This document shows positions 16,495 through 27,335 of a stretch of 39,724 bases of DNA, piece after piece (position 1 is the stretch's first letter; every line of letters begins with the position of its first letter). Source of the DNA: Micrococcales bacterium (GTDB taxonomy: Bacteria; Actinomycetota; Actinomycetes; Actinomycetales; Cellulomonadaceae); assembly GCA_009785115.1 (NCBI GenBank), contig WQWY01000023.1:1-39724 (forward strand), read 5' to 3'. The position numbers and the translations under genes are program-made. The notes beneath the pieces are model-generated. The model worked only from the letters and a program-made list of their open reading frames with translations. It made no database searches and was not told the DNA's origin.

Positions 16495-18059
16495 TGGTCG
16501 ACCTCCGCGGTCCTGGTGGGCACGTCTTCCACGCCCACGTGCTGCAACGTCTGCTCCGCCGGCGGGCGGACCAGGGTGAGGGCCGGGCTCGGCCAGAAGC
16601 CGAGCACCAGCATGACGCCGATGAGCGGGGCCACCGCCCACCGCTCGATGCCACGCAGGTCAGGCAGGCTCGAGAGCGCGACCAGACCGCGTCTGGTCTG
16701 CTCCTCGGTGTCGGCGGGCACCCCACCGGTGAACACCCGCTGGTACAGCCACAGGATGTAGATCGCGGCCAGCACCACGCCCGACGCGGCGACGATCGCC
16801 GCAGCGGGGTGCCGGGCGAACGAGCCGACCAGCACGAGGAACTCCGAGACGAAGGTCGACAGGCCCGGCAGCGACAGCGCCGAGAGCCCGACGACCAGGA
16901 ACAGCCCGGCCATGACCGGGGCCACCTTCTGCAGACCGCCGAAGTCGGCGATGCGCGCGGAGCCGCGCCGTGCCACCAAGAACCCGACCAGCAAGAACAG
17001 CGCGCCCGTGGACAACCCGTGGTTGACCATGTAGAACGACGAGCCCGCGACCGAGGTGCTGGTGAAGGCGAAGATGCCCAGCACGATGAACCCGAAGTGG
17101 GACACCGAGGTGTAGGCGACCAGGCGGTACATGTTCTTCTGGCCGATGGCCAGCAGCGCCCCGTAGACCACCGAGATCACCGCGAGCACGATGATGACCG
17201 GTGCGGCCCACTGGGAGGCGTTCGGGAACAGCGGCAGGCACAGCGTGAGCATCCCGAAGGTGCCGACCTTGTCGAGCACCCCGACCAGCAGCGCCGAGGT
17301 GCCGGCCGGAGCCTGCTCCGCCGCGTCGGGCAGCCAGGTGTGCACCGGGAACATCGGCGCCTTGATCGCGAAGGCGATGAAGAACGACAGGAAGAACCAG
17401 CGCTCGGTGACCGGGTCGAGAGCGAGCCCGGTCAGGTTCTCGGTGAGGAAGCGCCCCGGCCCGTCAGGCCCGTTCAGACCGATGCCGATGACGCCGAACA
17501 GCATGATGAGCCCGCCGAACAGCGAGTACAGCAGGAACTTCACCGCGGCGTGGCGACGGCGGGACGAGTCCTTGCCGTAGCCGCCGATCATGAAGTAGAC
17601 CGGGATCAGCATCGCCTCGAACAGGACGTAGAACATGAACACGTCCCGGGCGGCGAACACCCCGATCATGAACGCCTCGAGCACCAGCGCCAGCGCCAGG
17701 TAGCGGCGCAGGTTGTCGGTCACGTGCGTGCCCGAGCCCTGCTCCCGCCAGGCGGCGAGGATCACCAGCGGCACCAGCAGCACCGACATGAGGATCAGGA
17801 CGAGGCCGACACCGTCCACGCCCAGGGCGTAGGAGACCCCGAGCGAACCGATCCAGGAGTAGGTCTCGGTGAGCTGGTGGGTGCTGGCCGCGCTCGTGTC
17901 GAAGCTGAGGGCCGCGAGCCCTGCCACCACGAGCACGAGCACGCTGACGCCGAGCGCGATCTCACGGGCTCGAGCCCGCAACGAGGTGGGCAGCCACAGG
18001 ACTGTCGCACCGAGCAGAGGCAGCACCATCAAGGTGGTGAGCCAGGGAAAGTTCTCCAT
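16491..18059 (-). CDS. nuoM: NADH-quinone oxidoreductase subunit M
   Basis: A 522-aa antiporter-like proton-pumping subunit. Family blocks include FYVLFEAMLIPVYFMIG, with the glutamate expected in helix 5, and the KAPMFPVHTWLPDAAEQAP stretch with the helix-7 lysine. The length matches the family. The ATG at 18059 lies 13 bp after nuoL, with GAGGAG upstream. The stop overlaps the nuoN start by four bases. Confidence 0.96.
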   Translation of the reverse strand: MENFPWLTTLMVLPLLGATVLWLPTSLRARAREIALGVSVLVLVVAGLAALSFDTSAASTHQLTETYSWIGSLGVSYALGVDGVGLVLILMSVLLVPLVILAAWREQGSGTHVTDNLRRYLALALVLEAFMIGVFAARDVFMFYVLFEAMLIPVYFMIGGYGKDSSRRRHAAVKFLLYSLFGGLIMLFGVIGIGLNGPDGPGRFLTENLTGLALDPVTERWFFLSFFIAFAIKAPMFPVHTWLPDAAEQAPAGTSALLVGVLDKVGTFGMLTLCLPLFPNASQWAAPVIIVLAVISVVYGALLAIGQKNMYRLVAYTSVSHFGFIVLGIFAFTSTSVAGSSFYMVNHGLSTGALFLLVGFLVARRGSARIADFGGLQKVAPVMAGLFLVVGLSALSLPGLSTFVSEFLVLVGSFARHPAAAIVAASGVVLAAIYILWLYQRVFTGGVPADTEEQTRRGLVALSSLPDLRGIERWAVAPLIGVMLVLGFWPSPALTLVRPPAEQTLQHVGVEDVPTRTAEVDQ

Positions 18060-18072
18060 CTTCTCGCTCTCC

Positions 18073-20094
18073 TCAGCTCTGCACTGCCAGGACGATGATG
18101 ACGAGCGCGACCAGCCCGATCGCCATCATCGCGGCGTACTGCCTGACGAAACCTGTCTGCGGGCGCCGGGCGAGGTCGCCGACGGCGACCGTGCCACGAG
18201 CCACGGCTCGCACGGTCCCGTCCACCACCGCGCTGTCGGCGTACACCAGGGCGCGGGTGGCGTAGGTGCCCGGGATGACGAGCAGGCCGTTGTTGACCTT
18301 GTCCTGGTAGAGGTCGTCGCGCGCCGCCTCGGTCAGCGCGCTGGCCTTCGGCGCGGTGCGCGGGACGACGGTCGCGCTGGCCGCGTAGCGCTGCCAGGCC
18401 AGACCCACCGCGATCAGCACGAGGATCAGCACCGACCAGGTGATGAGGGCCGGAGGCAGCACCGGTGCGGGGTGCTCGACAGAGCCGGTCACCGGCACCA
18501 GCCAGTCCGCGAGACGACCCTTCCATCCGAACGCCACACCGAAGCCGACCGAGCCGAGCGCGAGCACCAGCATCGGCCAGGTCATCAGCCGTGGGGACTC
18601 GTGCGGCTCGACGTCGGGCTCCCAGCGACGCTTGCCCTCGAAGGTCATGAAGAACAGGCGCGACATGTAGAACGCGGTGAGCGCGGCGCCGAACAGGGCC
18701 ACGGAGCCGAACACCCACGGCTGCCAGGTCTGGCCCTCCTGGGCGATGAACGCCGTCTCGATGATCGGGTCCTTGGTGAAGAACCCGGTGAACGGCCACA
18801 TGCCGATGATCGCCAACCACCCCGCCATGAAGGTGTAGTAGGTGAGCGGCATCTTGCGGCCGAGCGCCCCGAACTTGCGCATGTCGACCTCGTCGCGCAT
18901 CGCGTGCATGACCGACCCGGCGCCCAGGAACATCCCAGCCTTGAAGAAACCGTGGCCGACCAGGTGCAGGATCGCGATCGCGTAGCCGAGCGGGCCGAGA
19001 CCGGCGGCGAGCATCATGTAGCCGATCTGGGACATCGTGGAGGCGGCCAGCGCCTTCTTGATGTCGTCCTTGGCGCACCCGACGATCGCCCCGAAGAGCA
19101 GCGTGATCGCCCCGACGACCGCGACCACCAGCCGGGCGTCCCCGGTGGCGTCGAAGATCGGCTGCGACCGCACGATGAGGTAGACCCCGGCGGTGACCAT
19201 GGTCGCCGCGTGGATCAGCGCCGACACGGGTGTCGGGCCGGCCATCGCGTCACCGAGCCAGGACTGCAGCGGGAACTGGGCGGACTTGCCGACGGCCGCG
19301 AGCAGCAGCATCAGCCCGATCGCGGTGATCATCCCTGTCGAGAGCGCACCGGAGGCGACGCCCTCGTTGACCCCGGCGAAGCTCACGGTGCCGAGGTGGG
19401 CGAACAGCAGACCCATCGCGACGATCATGCCCAGGTCACCGACGCGGTTGGCCACGAACGCCTTCTTCGCGGCCACCGAGTTGTCCAGCGCCTGGTCGCC
19501 GCTGACCTTGTGCCCCTGGCGGACCTCGTGGTTCCAGAACCCGATGAGCAGGTAGGACGCCAGGCCCACACCCTCCCAGCCGAAGAAGAGCAGCAGGTAG
19601 GAGTCCGCGAGCACCAGCAGCAGCATCGCCGCGATGAACAGGTTCAGGTAGGCGAAGAACCGACGGCGGTTGACGTCCTCGGCCATGTAGGCCACCGAGT
19701 AGACGTGGATGAGCGAGCCGACGAAGGTGATGAGCAGCACGAACGTCACGGACAAGGGGTCAGCGAGCAGCCCGACGCGCAGGTCGAACGTCCCGGCCGT
19801 GATCCACGAGCCCAGGTCCAGGTGCTGCACCCGCTCGGTGACCGGCGAGGTGAGCATCTGCACAGCGATGATCGCGCCGACGAGGAAGGACGCCGCAGGC
19901 GCCGCGACCCCGAGCAGGTGGCCCCAGCCGTCGGCACGACGCCCGGCCAGCAGCAGGACGGCGGCGGAGAGCAGCGGCAGCAGGATCAGCAACCAGGCGG
20001 CCGAGGCCGCACCGGTCGCGGCGACGGCTGCCACCGGCTCGACCGCCTCGGCGGCCGGCAGACCGGTCAGGACTGCGGACAATGTGGTGATCAC
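18073..20094 (-). CDS. nuoL: NADH-quinone oxidoreductase subunit L
   Basis: A 673-aa antiporter-like subunit, the most distal pump of the membrane arm. It has the N-terminal ND5 region ([18 protein letters not shown]) and the core motif [28 protein letters not shown]. The C-terminal part should form the long lateral helix that braces the membrane arm. The start is GTG at 20094, overlapping the nuoK stop as GTGA. Confidence 0.96.
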   Translation of the reverse strand: MITTLSAVLTGLPAAEAVEPVAAVAATGAASAAWLLILLPLLSAAVLLLAGRRADGWGHLLGVAAPAASFLVGAIIAVQMLTSPVTERVQHLDLGSWITAGTFDLRVGLLADPLSVTFVLLITFVGSLIHVYSVAYMAEDVNRRRFFAYLNLFIAAMLLLVLADSYLLLFFGWEGVGLASYLLIGFWNHEVRQGHKVSGDQALDNSVAAKKAFVANRVGDLGMIVAMGLLFAHLGTVSFAGVNEGVASGALSTGMITAIGLMLLLAAVGKSAQFPLQSWLGDAMAGPTPVSALIHAATMVTAGVYLIVRSQPIFDATGDARLVVAVVGAITLLFGAIVGCAKDDIKKALAASTMSQIGYMMLAAGLGPLGYAIAILHLVGHGFFKAGMFLGAGSVMHAMRDEVDMRKFGALGRKMPLTYYTFMAGWLAIIGMWPFTGFFTKDPIIETAFIAQEGQTWQPWVFGSVALFGAALTAFYMSRLFFMTFEGKRRWEPDVEPHESPRLMTWPMLVLALGSVGFGVAFGWKGRLADWLVPVTGSVEHPAPVLPPALITWSVLILVLIAVGLAWQRYAASATVVPRTAPKASALTEAARDDLYQDKVNNGLLVIPGTYATRALVYADSAVVDGTVRAVARGTVAVGDLARRPQTGFVRQYAAMMAIGLVALVIIVLAVQS

Positions 20095-20405
20095 GCGGGG
20101 TCCCTCACGTCCTTGAGCAGGTTGACGTCGTCGACCGACACCGAGCGGCGGGCCCGGAAGATCGCGACGATGATCGCCAGGCCGACCACGACCTCAGCGG
20201 CAGCGACGACCATGACGAAGAAGGCGAGCACCTGACCGGACAGGTTGCCGTGCATCCGGGCGAAGGTCACCAGCGCCAGGTTGGTCGCGTTGAGCATCAG
20301 CTCGATGCCCATGAAGGCGATGATCGCGTTGCGGCGCACCAGCACCGTGGTGGTGCCGACGGCGAACAGCACCGCCGCCAGCACGACGTAACTCATCAGG
20401 CTCAT
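20091..20405 (-). CDS. nuoK: NADH-quinone oxidoreductase subunit K
   Basis: A 104-aa three-helix membrane subunit. Glutamates in helices 2 and 3 expected in the proton path are present, in [13 protein letters not shown] and [12 protein letters not shown]. The ATG at 20405 overlaps the nuoJ stop as ATGA, and the nuoK stop overlaps the nuoL start. The hydrophilic C-terminus ([17 protein letters not shown]) is normal for the subunit. Confidence 0.96.
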   Translation of the reverse strand: MSLMSYVVLAAVLFAVGTTTVLVRRNAIIAFMGIELMLNATNLALVTFARMHGNLSGQVLAFFVMVVAAAEVVVGLAIIVAIFRARRSVSVDDVNLLKDVRDPA

Positions 20406-21334
20406 CGGTCTGCCCCCGTCTCGGGTGCTGCCGAGGACGGACCGTCCCCGGGCTCGTCGGTCGCCGCACCGTCCGCCTCGGGCGCCGCGTCCACCTCGGG
20501 TGCGGCGGGTGCCTCGGTCACCTCGGGGGCGTCGGCCCAGCCACCAGCGAGCACACGGTCGACGCGTGCGGCGTACTCGTCGGCGTCGGCCTCCTGGCCG
20601 CGCACCTTGAGCACCCGGTTGACCGAGCTCTCGATCGGCCGGCCCTCAGGGTCGAGCGCGGGCACGTCCATGGCGTTGTGCCGGGCGTACACGCCCGGAG
20701 CCGGCAGCGGCGTCACGGTGCCGCCTCCGGCGAGGGCCCGCATCCGGGCGTCGAGGCGCGTCCTCTGGTCGAGCTTGGCGATGAGGCGCTCGCGGTGCGT
20801 GAGCACCAGCGCGCCGAGCGCGGCGGTGATCAGCAGCGCGCCGACCACCTCGAGGGCGAACGCGTGCTGGCCGAAGATGACGTAGGCCAGCCCCACCGGG
20901 TTGGTCACCGCCTCCTCCACGGCAGCCAGGCCCGACGGCTGGGAGTAGACCGCGGTCCCGACCACCCCGGAGAGCACCGCGAGCACACCGAGCCCACCGA
21001 GCACGCCGATGATGCGCTGACCCTTGACGGTCTCGACCAGCGAGTCGCCGGCGTCCACGCCGACGAGCATCAGCACGAACAGGAACAGCATCATGACCGC
21101 GCCGGTGTAGACGACCACCTGGACCATGCCGAGGAACGGAGCCTCCTGGGCCACGTAGAGGGCCGCCAGCATGATCATCACCGAGATCACCGAGACGGCC
21201 GCGTACACCGCCTTGCGGGCGAACACCAGGCCGAGGGAGGCGATCACGATGAGGGGCGCCAGCACCCAGAACAGGATGGCCTCTCCCGTGTCCATCTGGC
21301 CCGCGTCGGTCAGGGCCGTCAGCACCCCGCTCAT
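20402..21334 (-). CDS. nuoJ: NADH-quinone oxidoreductase subunit J with acidic C-terminal tail
   Basis: A 310-aa subunit. Residues 1-175 are the five-helix ND6-like core, including the [17 protein letters not shown] block. Residues after about 180 are hydrophilic, ending in about 50 residues rich in Ala, Pro, Glu and Asp. E. coli NuoJ is only about 184 aa, so the tail is extra; long tails are known among actinomycetes. The ATG at 21334 has AAGGAGGTG upstream and overlaps the nuoI stop. Longer in-frame starts would run into nuoI. Confidence 0.94.
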   Translation of the reverse strand: MSGVLTALTDAGQMDTGEAILFWVLAPLIVIASLGLVFARKAVYAAVSVISVMIMLAALYVAQEAPFLGMVQVVVYTGAVMMLFLFVLMLVGVDAGDSLVETVKGQRIIGVLGGLGVLAVLSGVVGTAVYSQPSGLAAVEEAVTNPVGLAYVIFGQHAFALEVVGALLITAALGALVLTHRERLIAKLDQRTRLDARMRALAGGGTVTPLPAPGVYARHNAMDVPALDPEGRPIESSVNRVLKVRGQEADADEYAARVDRVLAGGWADAPEVTEAPAAPEVDAAPEADGAATDEPGDGPSSAAPETGADR

Positions 21335-22116
21335 CGGGCACCTCCTTCTCGGCGTGCGGCTGCCGTGATCTTCTGCTGCGCGGCGCGCGTCTCCCCCACC
21401 GGGACGGCCGCGGCCAGCCCCTCGGGGGTGCCGTCCAGCGACGGGTCGTCGGGACGGTGCTCGCGCACCCAGTCGCGCTGGGCGTCGGTGGCCCCGGTGA
21501 CCTCGCCACGGTAGTAGTCGACGTCGGTGGTGCCCTCGACCATCGGGTGCGGCGGGGTGAGCATCCCCTCCGACAGCCCGGCGAGCAGGTCTTGCTTCTC
21601 CCAGATCAGCCCGGCGCGTGTCGGGCCGGCCAGCTCGAAGTCGTTCGTCATGGTCAGCGCCCGGGTCGGGCACGCCTCGATGCAGTACCCGCACAGGATG
21701 CAGCGCAGGTAGTTGATCTGGTAGACGCGGCCGTAGCGCTCACCGGGCGAGTACTGCTCCTCCGGGGTGTTGTCCGCGGCCTCGACGTAGATCGCGTCGG
21801 CCGGGCACGCCCAGGCGCACAGCTCGCACCCGATGCACTTCTCCAGCCCGTCGGGGTGCCGGTTGAGCTGGTGCCGCCCGTGGAAGCGGGGCTTGACGTT
21901 GGCGGGCTCGCGCGGGTACTGCTCGGTCACGCTCGGCCGGAACATGTTGCCGAACGAGACCCCGAACCCGGCGATGGGCGCGAAGAAGCTCGCCAGAGCG
22001 CCTCGCCCGGGCACCGCCGAGACGTAGGGGGGCATGTCGGCCGGGGTCGGCGGCACCTCAGGTGCCGGGATCCCACCCTCGGGCGACGCGGTGACGTCTT
22101 CAGGCTGGTCAGTCAC
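21331..22116 (-). CDS. nuoI: NADH-quinone oxidoreductase subunit I (two 4Fe-4S clusters)
   Basis: A 261-aa ferredoxin-like subunit that carries clusters N6a and N6b towards the quinone site. The two motifs are [12 protein letters not shown] (Cys 94, 97, 100, 104) and [12 protein letters not shown] (Cys 139, 142, 145, 149). The N-terminal 30 residues are Pro-rich, and the C-terminal tail past about 180 is longer than in E. coli. The start is GTG at 22116 with AGGAGG six to seven bases upstream; it overlaps the nuoH end by eight bases. An ATG at 22170 would lie deeper in nuoH and lacks such a site. Confidence 0.95.
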   Translation of the reverse strand: MTDQPEDVTASPEGGIPAPEVPPTPADMPPYVSAVPGRGALASFFAPIAGFGVSFGNMFRPSVTEQYPREPANVKPRFHGRHQLNRHPDGLEKCIGCELCAWACPADAIYVEAADNTPEEQYSPGERYGRVYQINYLRCILCGYCIEACPTRALTMTNDFELAGPTRAGLIWEKQDLLAGLSEGMLTPPHPMVEGTTDVDYYRGEVTGATDAQRDWVREHRPDDPSLDGTPEGLAAAVPVGETRAAQQKITAAARREGGAR

Positions 22117-23440
22117 GGTCAGCCTCCTCGCTGCTCTGCTCGGCGGGGGGTACCGGCTCGATCGTCGCACCGGCAGCGGCCATGGCCCGCAGCTTGCGCG
22201 GCGACAACGGCAGCTCTTGGCCGGGCATCGGCGGCACCGGGAAACCTCCCGCGTACGGGTCGAACGGTTCGGTGCTGGGCTCTGGTGGTGGCGCCTGCTT
22301 CTGCGGTATCAGGAAGGAGATCACGACGAACACCAGGAGCACGCCGGCGAGCACCCACAGGATGGTCGCGGGGGGGATGTCGGTGAACTGCTTCGTCCCC
22401 TCGACCACCACGACGCCGAACAGCCAGACCAGCGCCGTGGGGATGAGCACCTTCCAGCCCAGGTTCATGAACTGGTCGTACCGGAACCGCAGCAGCGTGC
22501 CACGGACCCAGACGAAGAAGAACATGAGCGCCCAGACCTTGAGGAGGAACCACAGGAAGCCCCACCAGCCCGAGTCCAGGGTCTCGCCGAACATGTTGAA
22601 CGGGAACGGCGCGTGCCAACCGCCCAAGAACAGCGTGGTGGCCACAGCCGAGACGTTGAGCATGTTGATGTACTCGGCCAGGTAGAACCAGGCGAACTTC
22701 ATCGCCGAGTACTCCGTCATGTACCCGGCCACGAGCTCGCCCTCGGCCTCGGGAAGGTCGAACGGCAGACGGTTGACCTCGGCCACCATCGAGATGACGT
22801 ACAGGATGAACGCCAGCGGCAGGGCGGCGGCGTACCAGACGCCGCGCTGCGCCTCGACGATCTCCGAGGTCGACATGGACCCGGCCAGCACGAAGACGCT
22901 GACCAGCGACAGGCCCATCGCCAGCTCATAGCTGATGACCTGCGCGGTGGAGCGCACCGACCCGAGCAGCGGGTACGTCGAGCCCGACGACCAGCCGCCG
23001 AGCACCATCCCGTACACCCCGACCGCGGTGGCGGCGAGGATGAACAGCACGGCGACCGGGAAGTCCGTCATCTGCAGCGGGGTCTCGAAGCCGAACACCG
23101 ACACCGTGCCGGCCATCGGGACGACCGACAGCGTGAGGAACGCCGCGAACACCGCGATCACCGGTGCGATGAGGTAGACCAGCCGGTCGGCGGCCCGGAC
23201 GTTGATGTCCTCCTTGATGAGGAGCTTGAGGGCGTCGGCCGTGGTCTGCAGCAGCCCGAACGGGCCGTGCACGTTGGGGCCGGGCCGCACCTGCATCAGG
23301 CCGACCACCTTGCGCTCGAACCAGATCGCCACGATGACGCTGGTCAGCACGAAGAGGACGATGAACACGCCCTTGAGCAGGACGACCCAGATGTTGTCGT
23401 TGCTGAAGTCCGCCACGACGGCGGGCAGCTGGGCGATCAT
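22109..23440 (-). CDS. nuoH: NADH-quinone oxidoreductase subunit H
   Basis: A 443-aa membrane subunit of about eight to nine helices that forms most of the quinone-binding chamber. Recognisable blocks are [32 protein letters not shown], and [25 protein letters not shown] (read in pieces), which holds the conserved charged loop. A hydrophilic tail of about 60 residues, rich in Pro, is extra compared with E. coli. The ATG at 23440 has AGGAGGTG six bases upstream and overlaps the nuoG stop as ATGA. Confidence 0.96.
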   Translation of the reverse strand: MIAQLPAVVADFSNDNIWVVLLKGVFIVLFVLTSVIVAIWFERKVVGLMQVRPGPNVHGPFGLLQTTADALKLLIKEDINVRAADRLVYLIAPVIAVFAAFLTLSVVPMAGTVSVFGFETPLQMTDFPVAVLFILAATAVGVYGMVLGGWSSGSTYPLLGSVRSTAQVISYELAMGLSLVSVFVLAGSMSTSEIVEAQRGVWYAAALPLAFILYVISMVAEVNRLPFDLPEAEGELVAGYMTEYSAMKFAWFYLAEYINMLNVSAVATTLFLGGWHAPFPFNMFGETLDSGWWGFLWFLLKVWALMFFFVWVRGTLLRFRYDQFMNLGWKVLIPTALVWLFGVVVVEGTKQFTDIPPATILWVLAGVLLVFVVISFLIPQKQAPPPEPSTEPFDPYAGGFPVPPMPGQELPLSPRKLRAMAAAGATIEPVPPAEQSSEEADRD

Positions 23441-25998
23441 GCCTGCACCTCCTGAGCCTCGGGGGTGACCTCGACGACGTCACCGGGAACCGCTGCCAAC
23501 GACTCGCGCACGCGGCAGTCGCTGGCGTTGGTGGGCAGCCAGATCACGTGGTCGGCCATGTCGACCACCTGCACCGGCACGGTCAGCGAGCCGCGGGCGG
23601 TGCGCACCGTGGCCGCGCCCCCGTCGGTCAGGCCGAGGTCGCTGGCGGTCGCCGCCGAGACCCGGGCCGACGTGCGCCGGACCGTCCCGGCCAAGAACGG
23701 CTCACCGTCCTGACCGCGCCCGGCGTCCAGCAGCAGGTGCCAGGTCGCCAGCACCGCGTGCCTGGCCGGGACGTCGACCGGTGCGGACGCCGGCACGGCA
23801 GGCGCTGCCGACCGCGCCCCCGACCAGCCGCCCAGCCGGCCCAGCTCGTCGTGCACCGCCGTGAGCGTGCCCAGGCCTAGCTGGCTGCCCATCGTGGTCG
23901 CCAGACGGTCGAGCACCCGGTGGTCGGCGATCTGCGTGGTGGTCAGCACCTGCGGGAACGGCCGTGGGCGGCCCTCCCAGGTCACGAACGTGCCGGGCTT
24001 CTCCATCGGCGGCGCGACCGGGAGCACCACGTGGGCACGGTCGGTCACCTCCGAGCGCCGGACCTCGAGGCTCACGAGGAAGCCCACCGCGTCCAGCGCC
24101 GTGCGCGCGCGCTTCGGGTCGGGCAGGTCGCCCACCTCCACACCACCGACGACCAGGGCACCGATCGCACCGCCCCAGGCGTTCGCCAGGATCTGCTCGG
24201 TCGGCAGGCCGGCCGCCCCGGGGAGGCGCTCGACCCCCCAGGCGGCGGCGACCTCGGCACGGGCCGCGGCGTCGGCCACCGGGCGGCCGCCCGGCAGCAG
24301 CGTCGGCAGGGTGCCGGCCTCGACCGCACCGCGCTCACCGGCGCGACGCGGCACCCAGGCCAGCCGTGCACCGGTGCGCTGCGCCAGGCGCAGCGCCGCG
24401 GAGAGCCCACCGGGGACGGCGGAGAGCCGCTCACCGACCAGGATCACCGCCCCCGGGGCGGAGAGCCGCTCGGCCAGACCGGCCAGCTCAGAGCCGCGCG
24501 AGCCGGCGACGACACCGTCGAGCACCTCGGCCTCGGTGCCGGGCGCGGCCGGGACCAGCGTGGCCTCCAGGCGCTGGGCGCCAGGGCTGGCCATGGCGGC
24601 GACCGTGGTCACCGACAGGTCTCCGGCGAGCACCTTCTCCCGCAGCCGCAGGTAGAGGACGCCGCCCTCCTCTTCCGGCTCGAGCCCGACCAGCGCGACG
24701 TGCGGCGCGGCCACCAGGTCGGCGAAGGTCACCTCGAGCGTGCGCCCGGCGACGTGGTGACCGAGGAACGCGGTCTCCTCCTCGCTGGCCGGCCGCGAAC
24801 GGTGGTCGATGTCGTTGGTGCCGAGCACCACCCGCGCGAACTTCGCGTAGGCGTAGGCGTCCTCGAGCGTCAGCCGACCGCCGGGCAGCACACCCACGCT
24901 GCCGGCCTTCATCGCCGCGCGCAGCCCCTCGGCCGCGGTCTGGAGCGCCTCGACCCAGCTGACCGGGACCAGCTCGCCGTCGCGGCGCACCATCGGGGTG
25001 GTGATCCGGTCGTCGGCCGTCTGCCAGCGGTAGGCGAAGCGGTCCTTGTCGGTGACCCACTCCTGGTTGACCTGCGGGTCGTCACCGGCCAGGCGGCGCA
25101 GCACCGTGCCGCGCCGGTGGTCGACGCGGATCGCCGAGCCCATCGCGTCGTGCTCGGCCACCGACGGGGTGGAGACCAGGTCGAACGGGCGGCTGCGGAA
25201 CCGGTAGGCCGCCGAGGTCAGCGCGCCGACCGGGCAGATCTGCACGGCGTTGCCGGAGAAGTAGGACGCGAACGGCCGACCGCTCGCGTCAGCGGCGGCC
25301 TTCCCCACCGGGGCGTCGCCGTCGAAGTCCAGCACCTGGGTGTCGAACGCTCCGACCTGCTGGCGCGCGCCGCGCATCTGCAGGTCGATGAACGCGTCCC
25401 CGGCGATCTCGCGGGAGAACCTGGTGCAGCGCTGGCACAGCACGCACCGCTCCCGGTCCAGCAGGATCTGCGTGGACACGTTGACCGGCTTGGGGAACTT
25501 CCGCTTGGTGTCGACGAACCGGCTGGTCGTCCTGCCGTTGCTCATCGCCTGGTTCTGCAGCGGGCACTCCCCGCCCTTGTCGCAGATCGGGCAGTCGAGC
25601 GGGTGGTTGATGAGCAGCAGCTCCATGACACCCTGCTGGGCGTCGTCGGCCTCCTGCGAGGTGCGCTGGGTGCGCACCTGCATGCCCGGGGCGCACTCGA
25701 TCGCGCACGACGGCTGCGGCTTGGGCATCTTGGCGAGGTTGCCGTCACGGCCCGGTGCCCAGACCTCGACCAGGCACTGACGGCACGCGGCGACCGGAGC
25801 CAGCAGCGGGTGGTCGCAGAAGCGCGGGATCGCGATGCCGAGCTGCTCGGCGGCACGGACCACCAAGGTGCCCTTGGGCACGGTGATCGGCATGCCGTCG
25901 ATGGTCAGGTCGACGGTCGCGGCCGGCACGACGGGTGCGGGCTCGGGTGCGGACGGCACCAGGGGGGCGCCGGCCGACGGCGGGGTGGCAATGGTCAT
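23437..25998 (-). CDS. nuoG: NADH-quinone oxidoreductase subunit G
   Basis: An 853-aa peripheral-arm subunit. The N-terminal ferredoxin domain binds a 2Fe-2S cluster (Cys61, 72, 75 and about 98). The His-Cys motif HPLDCPICDKGGECPL (His132, Cys136, 139, 145) binds cluster N5. CVLCQRC (185-191), with a later Cys in ICPVGAL, binds N4. The rest is a molybdopterin-oxidoreductase-like domain that has lost its cofactor role in complex I. The first 28 residues are Pro/Ala-rich. The ATG at 25998 overlaps the nuoF stop by one base. Confidence 0.95.
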   Translation of the reverse strand: MTIATPPSAGAPLVPSAPEPAPVVPAATVDLTIDGMPITVPKGTLVVRAAEQLGIAIPRFCDHPLLAPVAACRQCLVEVWAPGRDGNLAKMPKPQPSCAIECAPGMQVRTQRTSQEADDAQQGVMELLLINHPLDCPICDKGGECPLQNQAMSNGRTTSRFVDTKRKFPKPVNVSTQILLDRERCVLCQRCTRFSREIAGDAFIDLQMRGARQQVGAFDTQVLDFDGDAPVGKAAADASGRPFASYFSGNAVQICPVGALTSAAYRFRSRPFDLVSTPSVAEHDAMGSAIRVDHRRGTVLRRLAGDDPQVNQEWVTDKDRFAYRWQTADDRITTPMVRRDGELVPVSWVEALQTAAEGLRAAMKAGSVGVLPGGRLTLEDAYAYAKFARVVLGTNDIDHRSRPASEEETAFLGHHVAGRTLEVTFADLVAAPHVALVGLEPEEEGGVLYLRLREKVLAGDLSVTTVAAMASPGAQRLEATLVPAAPGTEAEVLDGVVAGSRGSELAGLAERLSAPGAVILVGERLSAVPGGLSAALRLAQRTGARLAWVPRRAGERGAVEAGTLPTLLPGGRPVADAAARAEVAAAWGVERLPGAAGLPTEQILANAWGGAIGALVVGGVEVGDLPDPKRARTALDAVGFLVSLEVRRSEVTDRAHVVLPVAPPMEKPGTFVTWEGRPRPFPQVLTTTQIADHRVLDRLATTMGSQLGLGTLTAVHDELGRLGGWSGARSAAPAVPASAPVDVPARHAVLATWHLLLDAGRGQDGEPFLAGTVRRTSARVSAATASDLGLTDGGAATVRTARGSLTVPVQVVDMADHVIWLPTNASDCRVRESLAAVPGDVVEVTPEAQEVQA

Positions 25999-27335
25999 CA
26001 GTGAGCTCCCGCCAGGTCAGCCCCGGACCGCGGCCGGGGGGTGTAGGCGAACAGGGCGCTGCGCTCCGGGGGGAACATCTCGTCGGCGGGCGTGTGCAGG
26101 CCCGCCTCGAACTCCTCCCGGAAGTACTTGATGCCGGAGACGACCGGGCTGACCGCCCCGTCGCCCAGCGCGCAGAAAGCCTTGCCGAAGATGTTGCCGC
26201 ACAGCTCGTCGAGCAGCTCGATGTCACCAGGCTGGCCCTGGCCGGCCTCGAGCCGCTTGAGGACCTGGACCAGCCAGTACGTCCCCTCACGGCACGGGAC
26301 GCACTTGCCGCACGACTCGTGCTTGTAGAACTCCAACCAGCGAGCGGCCACGCGGACCACCGACACGGTCTCGTCGAAGATCTGCAGGGCTCTGGTGCCG
26401 AGCATCGAGCCCGCCTGGGCGACCGACTCGTAGTCCAGCGGCACGTCGAGGTGCTCGGCGGTCAGGATCGGCGTGGACGACCCGCCCGGGGTCCAGAACT
26501 TCAGCTGGTGACCCTCACGGATGCCCCCGGCCATGTCGAGCAGCTCGCGCAGCGTGATGCCCAGCGGAGCCTCGTACTGCCCGGGCCGGGTGACGTGCCC
26601 GGACAGGGAGAACAGGCCGTAGCCGGTCGAGCGCTCGGTGCCCATCTCCTTGAACCAGTCGGCACCGCCGCGCACGATCGACGGGACCGACGCGACCGAC
26701 TCGACGTTGTTGACCACGGTGGGCCTGGCGTACAGGCCGGCCACCGCCGGGAACGGCGGCTTCAGGCGCGGCTGACCGCGACGGCCCTCCAAGGAGTCCA
26801 GCAGCGCGGTCTCCTCACCACAGATGTAGGCGCCCGCACCGGCGTGCACGGTCAGCTCCAGGTCGAAGCCCGAGCCGAGGATGTTCGACCCCAGGTACCC
26901 GGACTTGCGAGCCTCGGCGGCGGCCTCGAGCAGGCGCCGGTAGACGTGCACCACCTCGCCGCGCAGGTAGATGAAGGCGTGGTGGCAGCCGATCGCGTAC
27001 GACGTGATGACGATGCCCTCGATCAGGTGCTGCGGGCTGGCCATCATCAGCGGGATGTCCTTGCAGGTGCCCGGCTCGGACTCGTCGGCGTTGACCACCA
27101 GGTAGCGGGGGCCACCGTCCGGGGTGGGCAGGAAGCTCCACTTGACCCCGGTGGGGAACCCGGCGCCGCCACGACCGCGCAGCGCGGAGTCCTTGACCGC
27201 CGTGAGCACCTCCTCCGGCTTCATGGTCAGCGCCTTGCGCAGGCCGAGGTAGCCGCCGTTGCCCAGGTAGACGGGCATCGTCCAGGATCGGTCAGCGTCC
27301 CAGTCCCGCGACAGCACCGGGGTGAGCGTGGTCAT
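25998..27335 (-). CDS. nuoF: NADH-quinone oxidoreductase subunit F (NADH/FMN site)
   Basis: A 445-aa subunit where NADH is oxidised. The glycine-rich nucleotide loop GRGGAGFP lies at 54-61 and the FMN region includes ADESEPGTCKD. The N3 4Fe-4S cluster is held by Cys342, 345 and 348 (SCGKCVPCREGT) and Cys388 (AFCALGDGA). The length matches the family. The ATG at 27335 has AAGGAG upstream and overlaps the nuoE stop as ATGA. Confidence 0.97.
   Translation of the reverse strand: MTTLTPVLSRDWDADRSWTMPVYLGNGGYLGLRKALTMKPEEVLTAVKDSALRGRGGAGFPTGVKWSFLPTPDGGPRYLVVNADESEPGTCKDIPLMMASPQHLIEGIVITSYAIGCHHAFIYLRGEVVHVYRRLLEAAAEARKSGYLGSNILGSGFDLELTVHAGAGAYICGEETALLDSLEGRRGQPRLKPPFPAVAGLYARPTVVNNVESVASVPSIVRGGADWFKEMGTERSTGYGLFSLSGHVTRPGQYEAPLGITLRELLDMAGGIREGHQLKFWTPGGSSTPILTAEHLDVPLDYESVAQAGSMLGTRALQIFDETVSVVRVAARWLEFYKHESCGKCVPCREGTYWLVQVLKRLEAGQGQPGDIELLDELCGNIFGKAFCALGDGAVSPVVSGIKYFREEFEAGLHTPADEMFPPERSALFAYTPRPRSGADLAGAH

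Noticed and set aside
14482..16761. 759-codon plus-strand frame opposite nuoN
   Set aside because: It is rich in Arg, Gln, His and Asp, the typical reverse reading of a hydrophobic membrane protein.
17869..20235. 788-codon plus-strand frame opposite nuoL
   Set aside because: Same reason: charged, repetitive sequence opposite a real multi-span protein.
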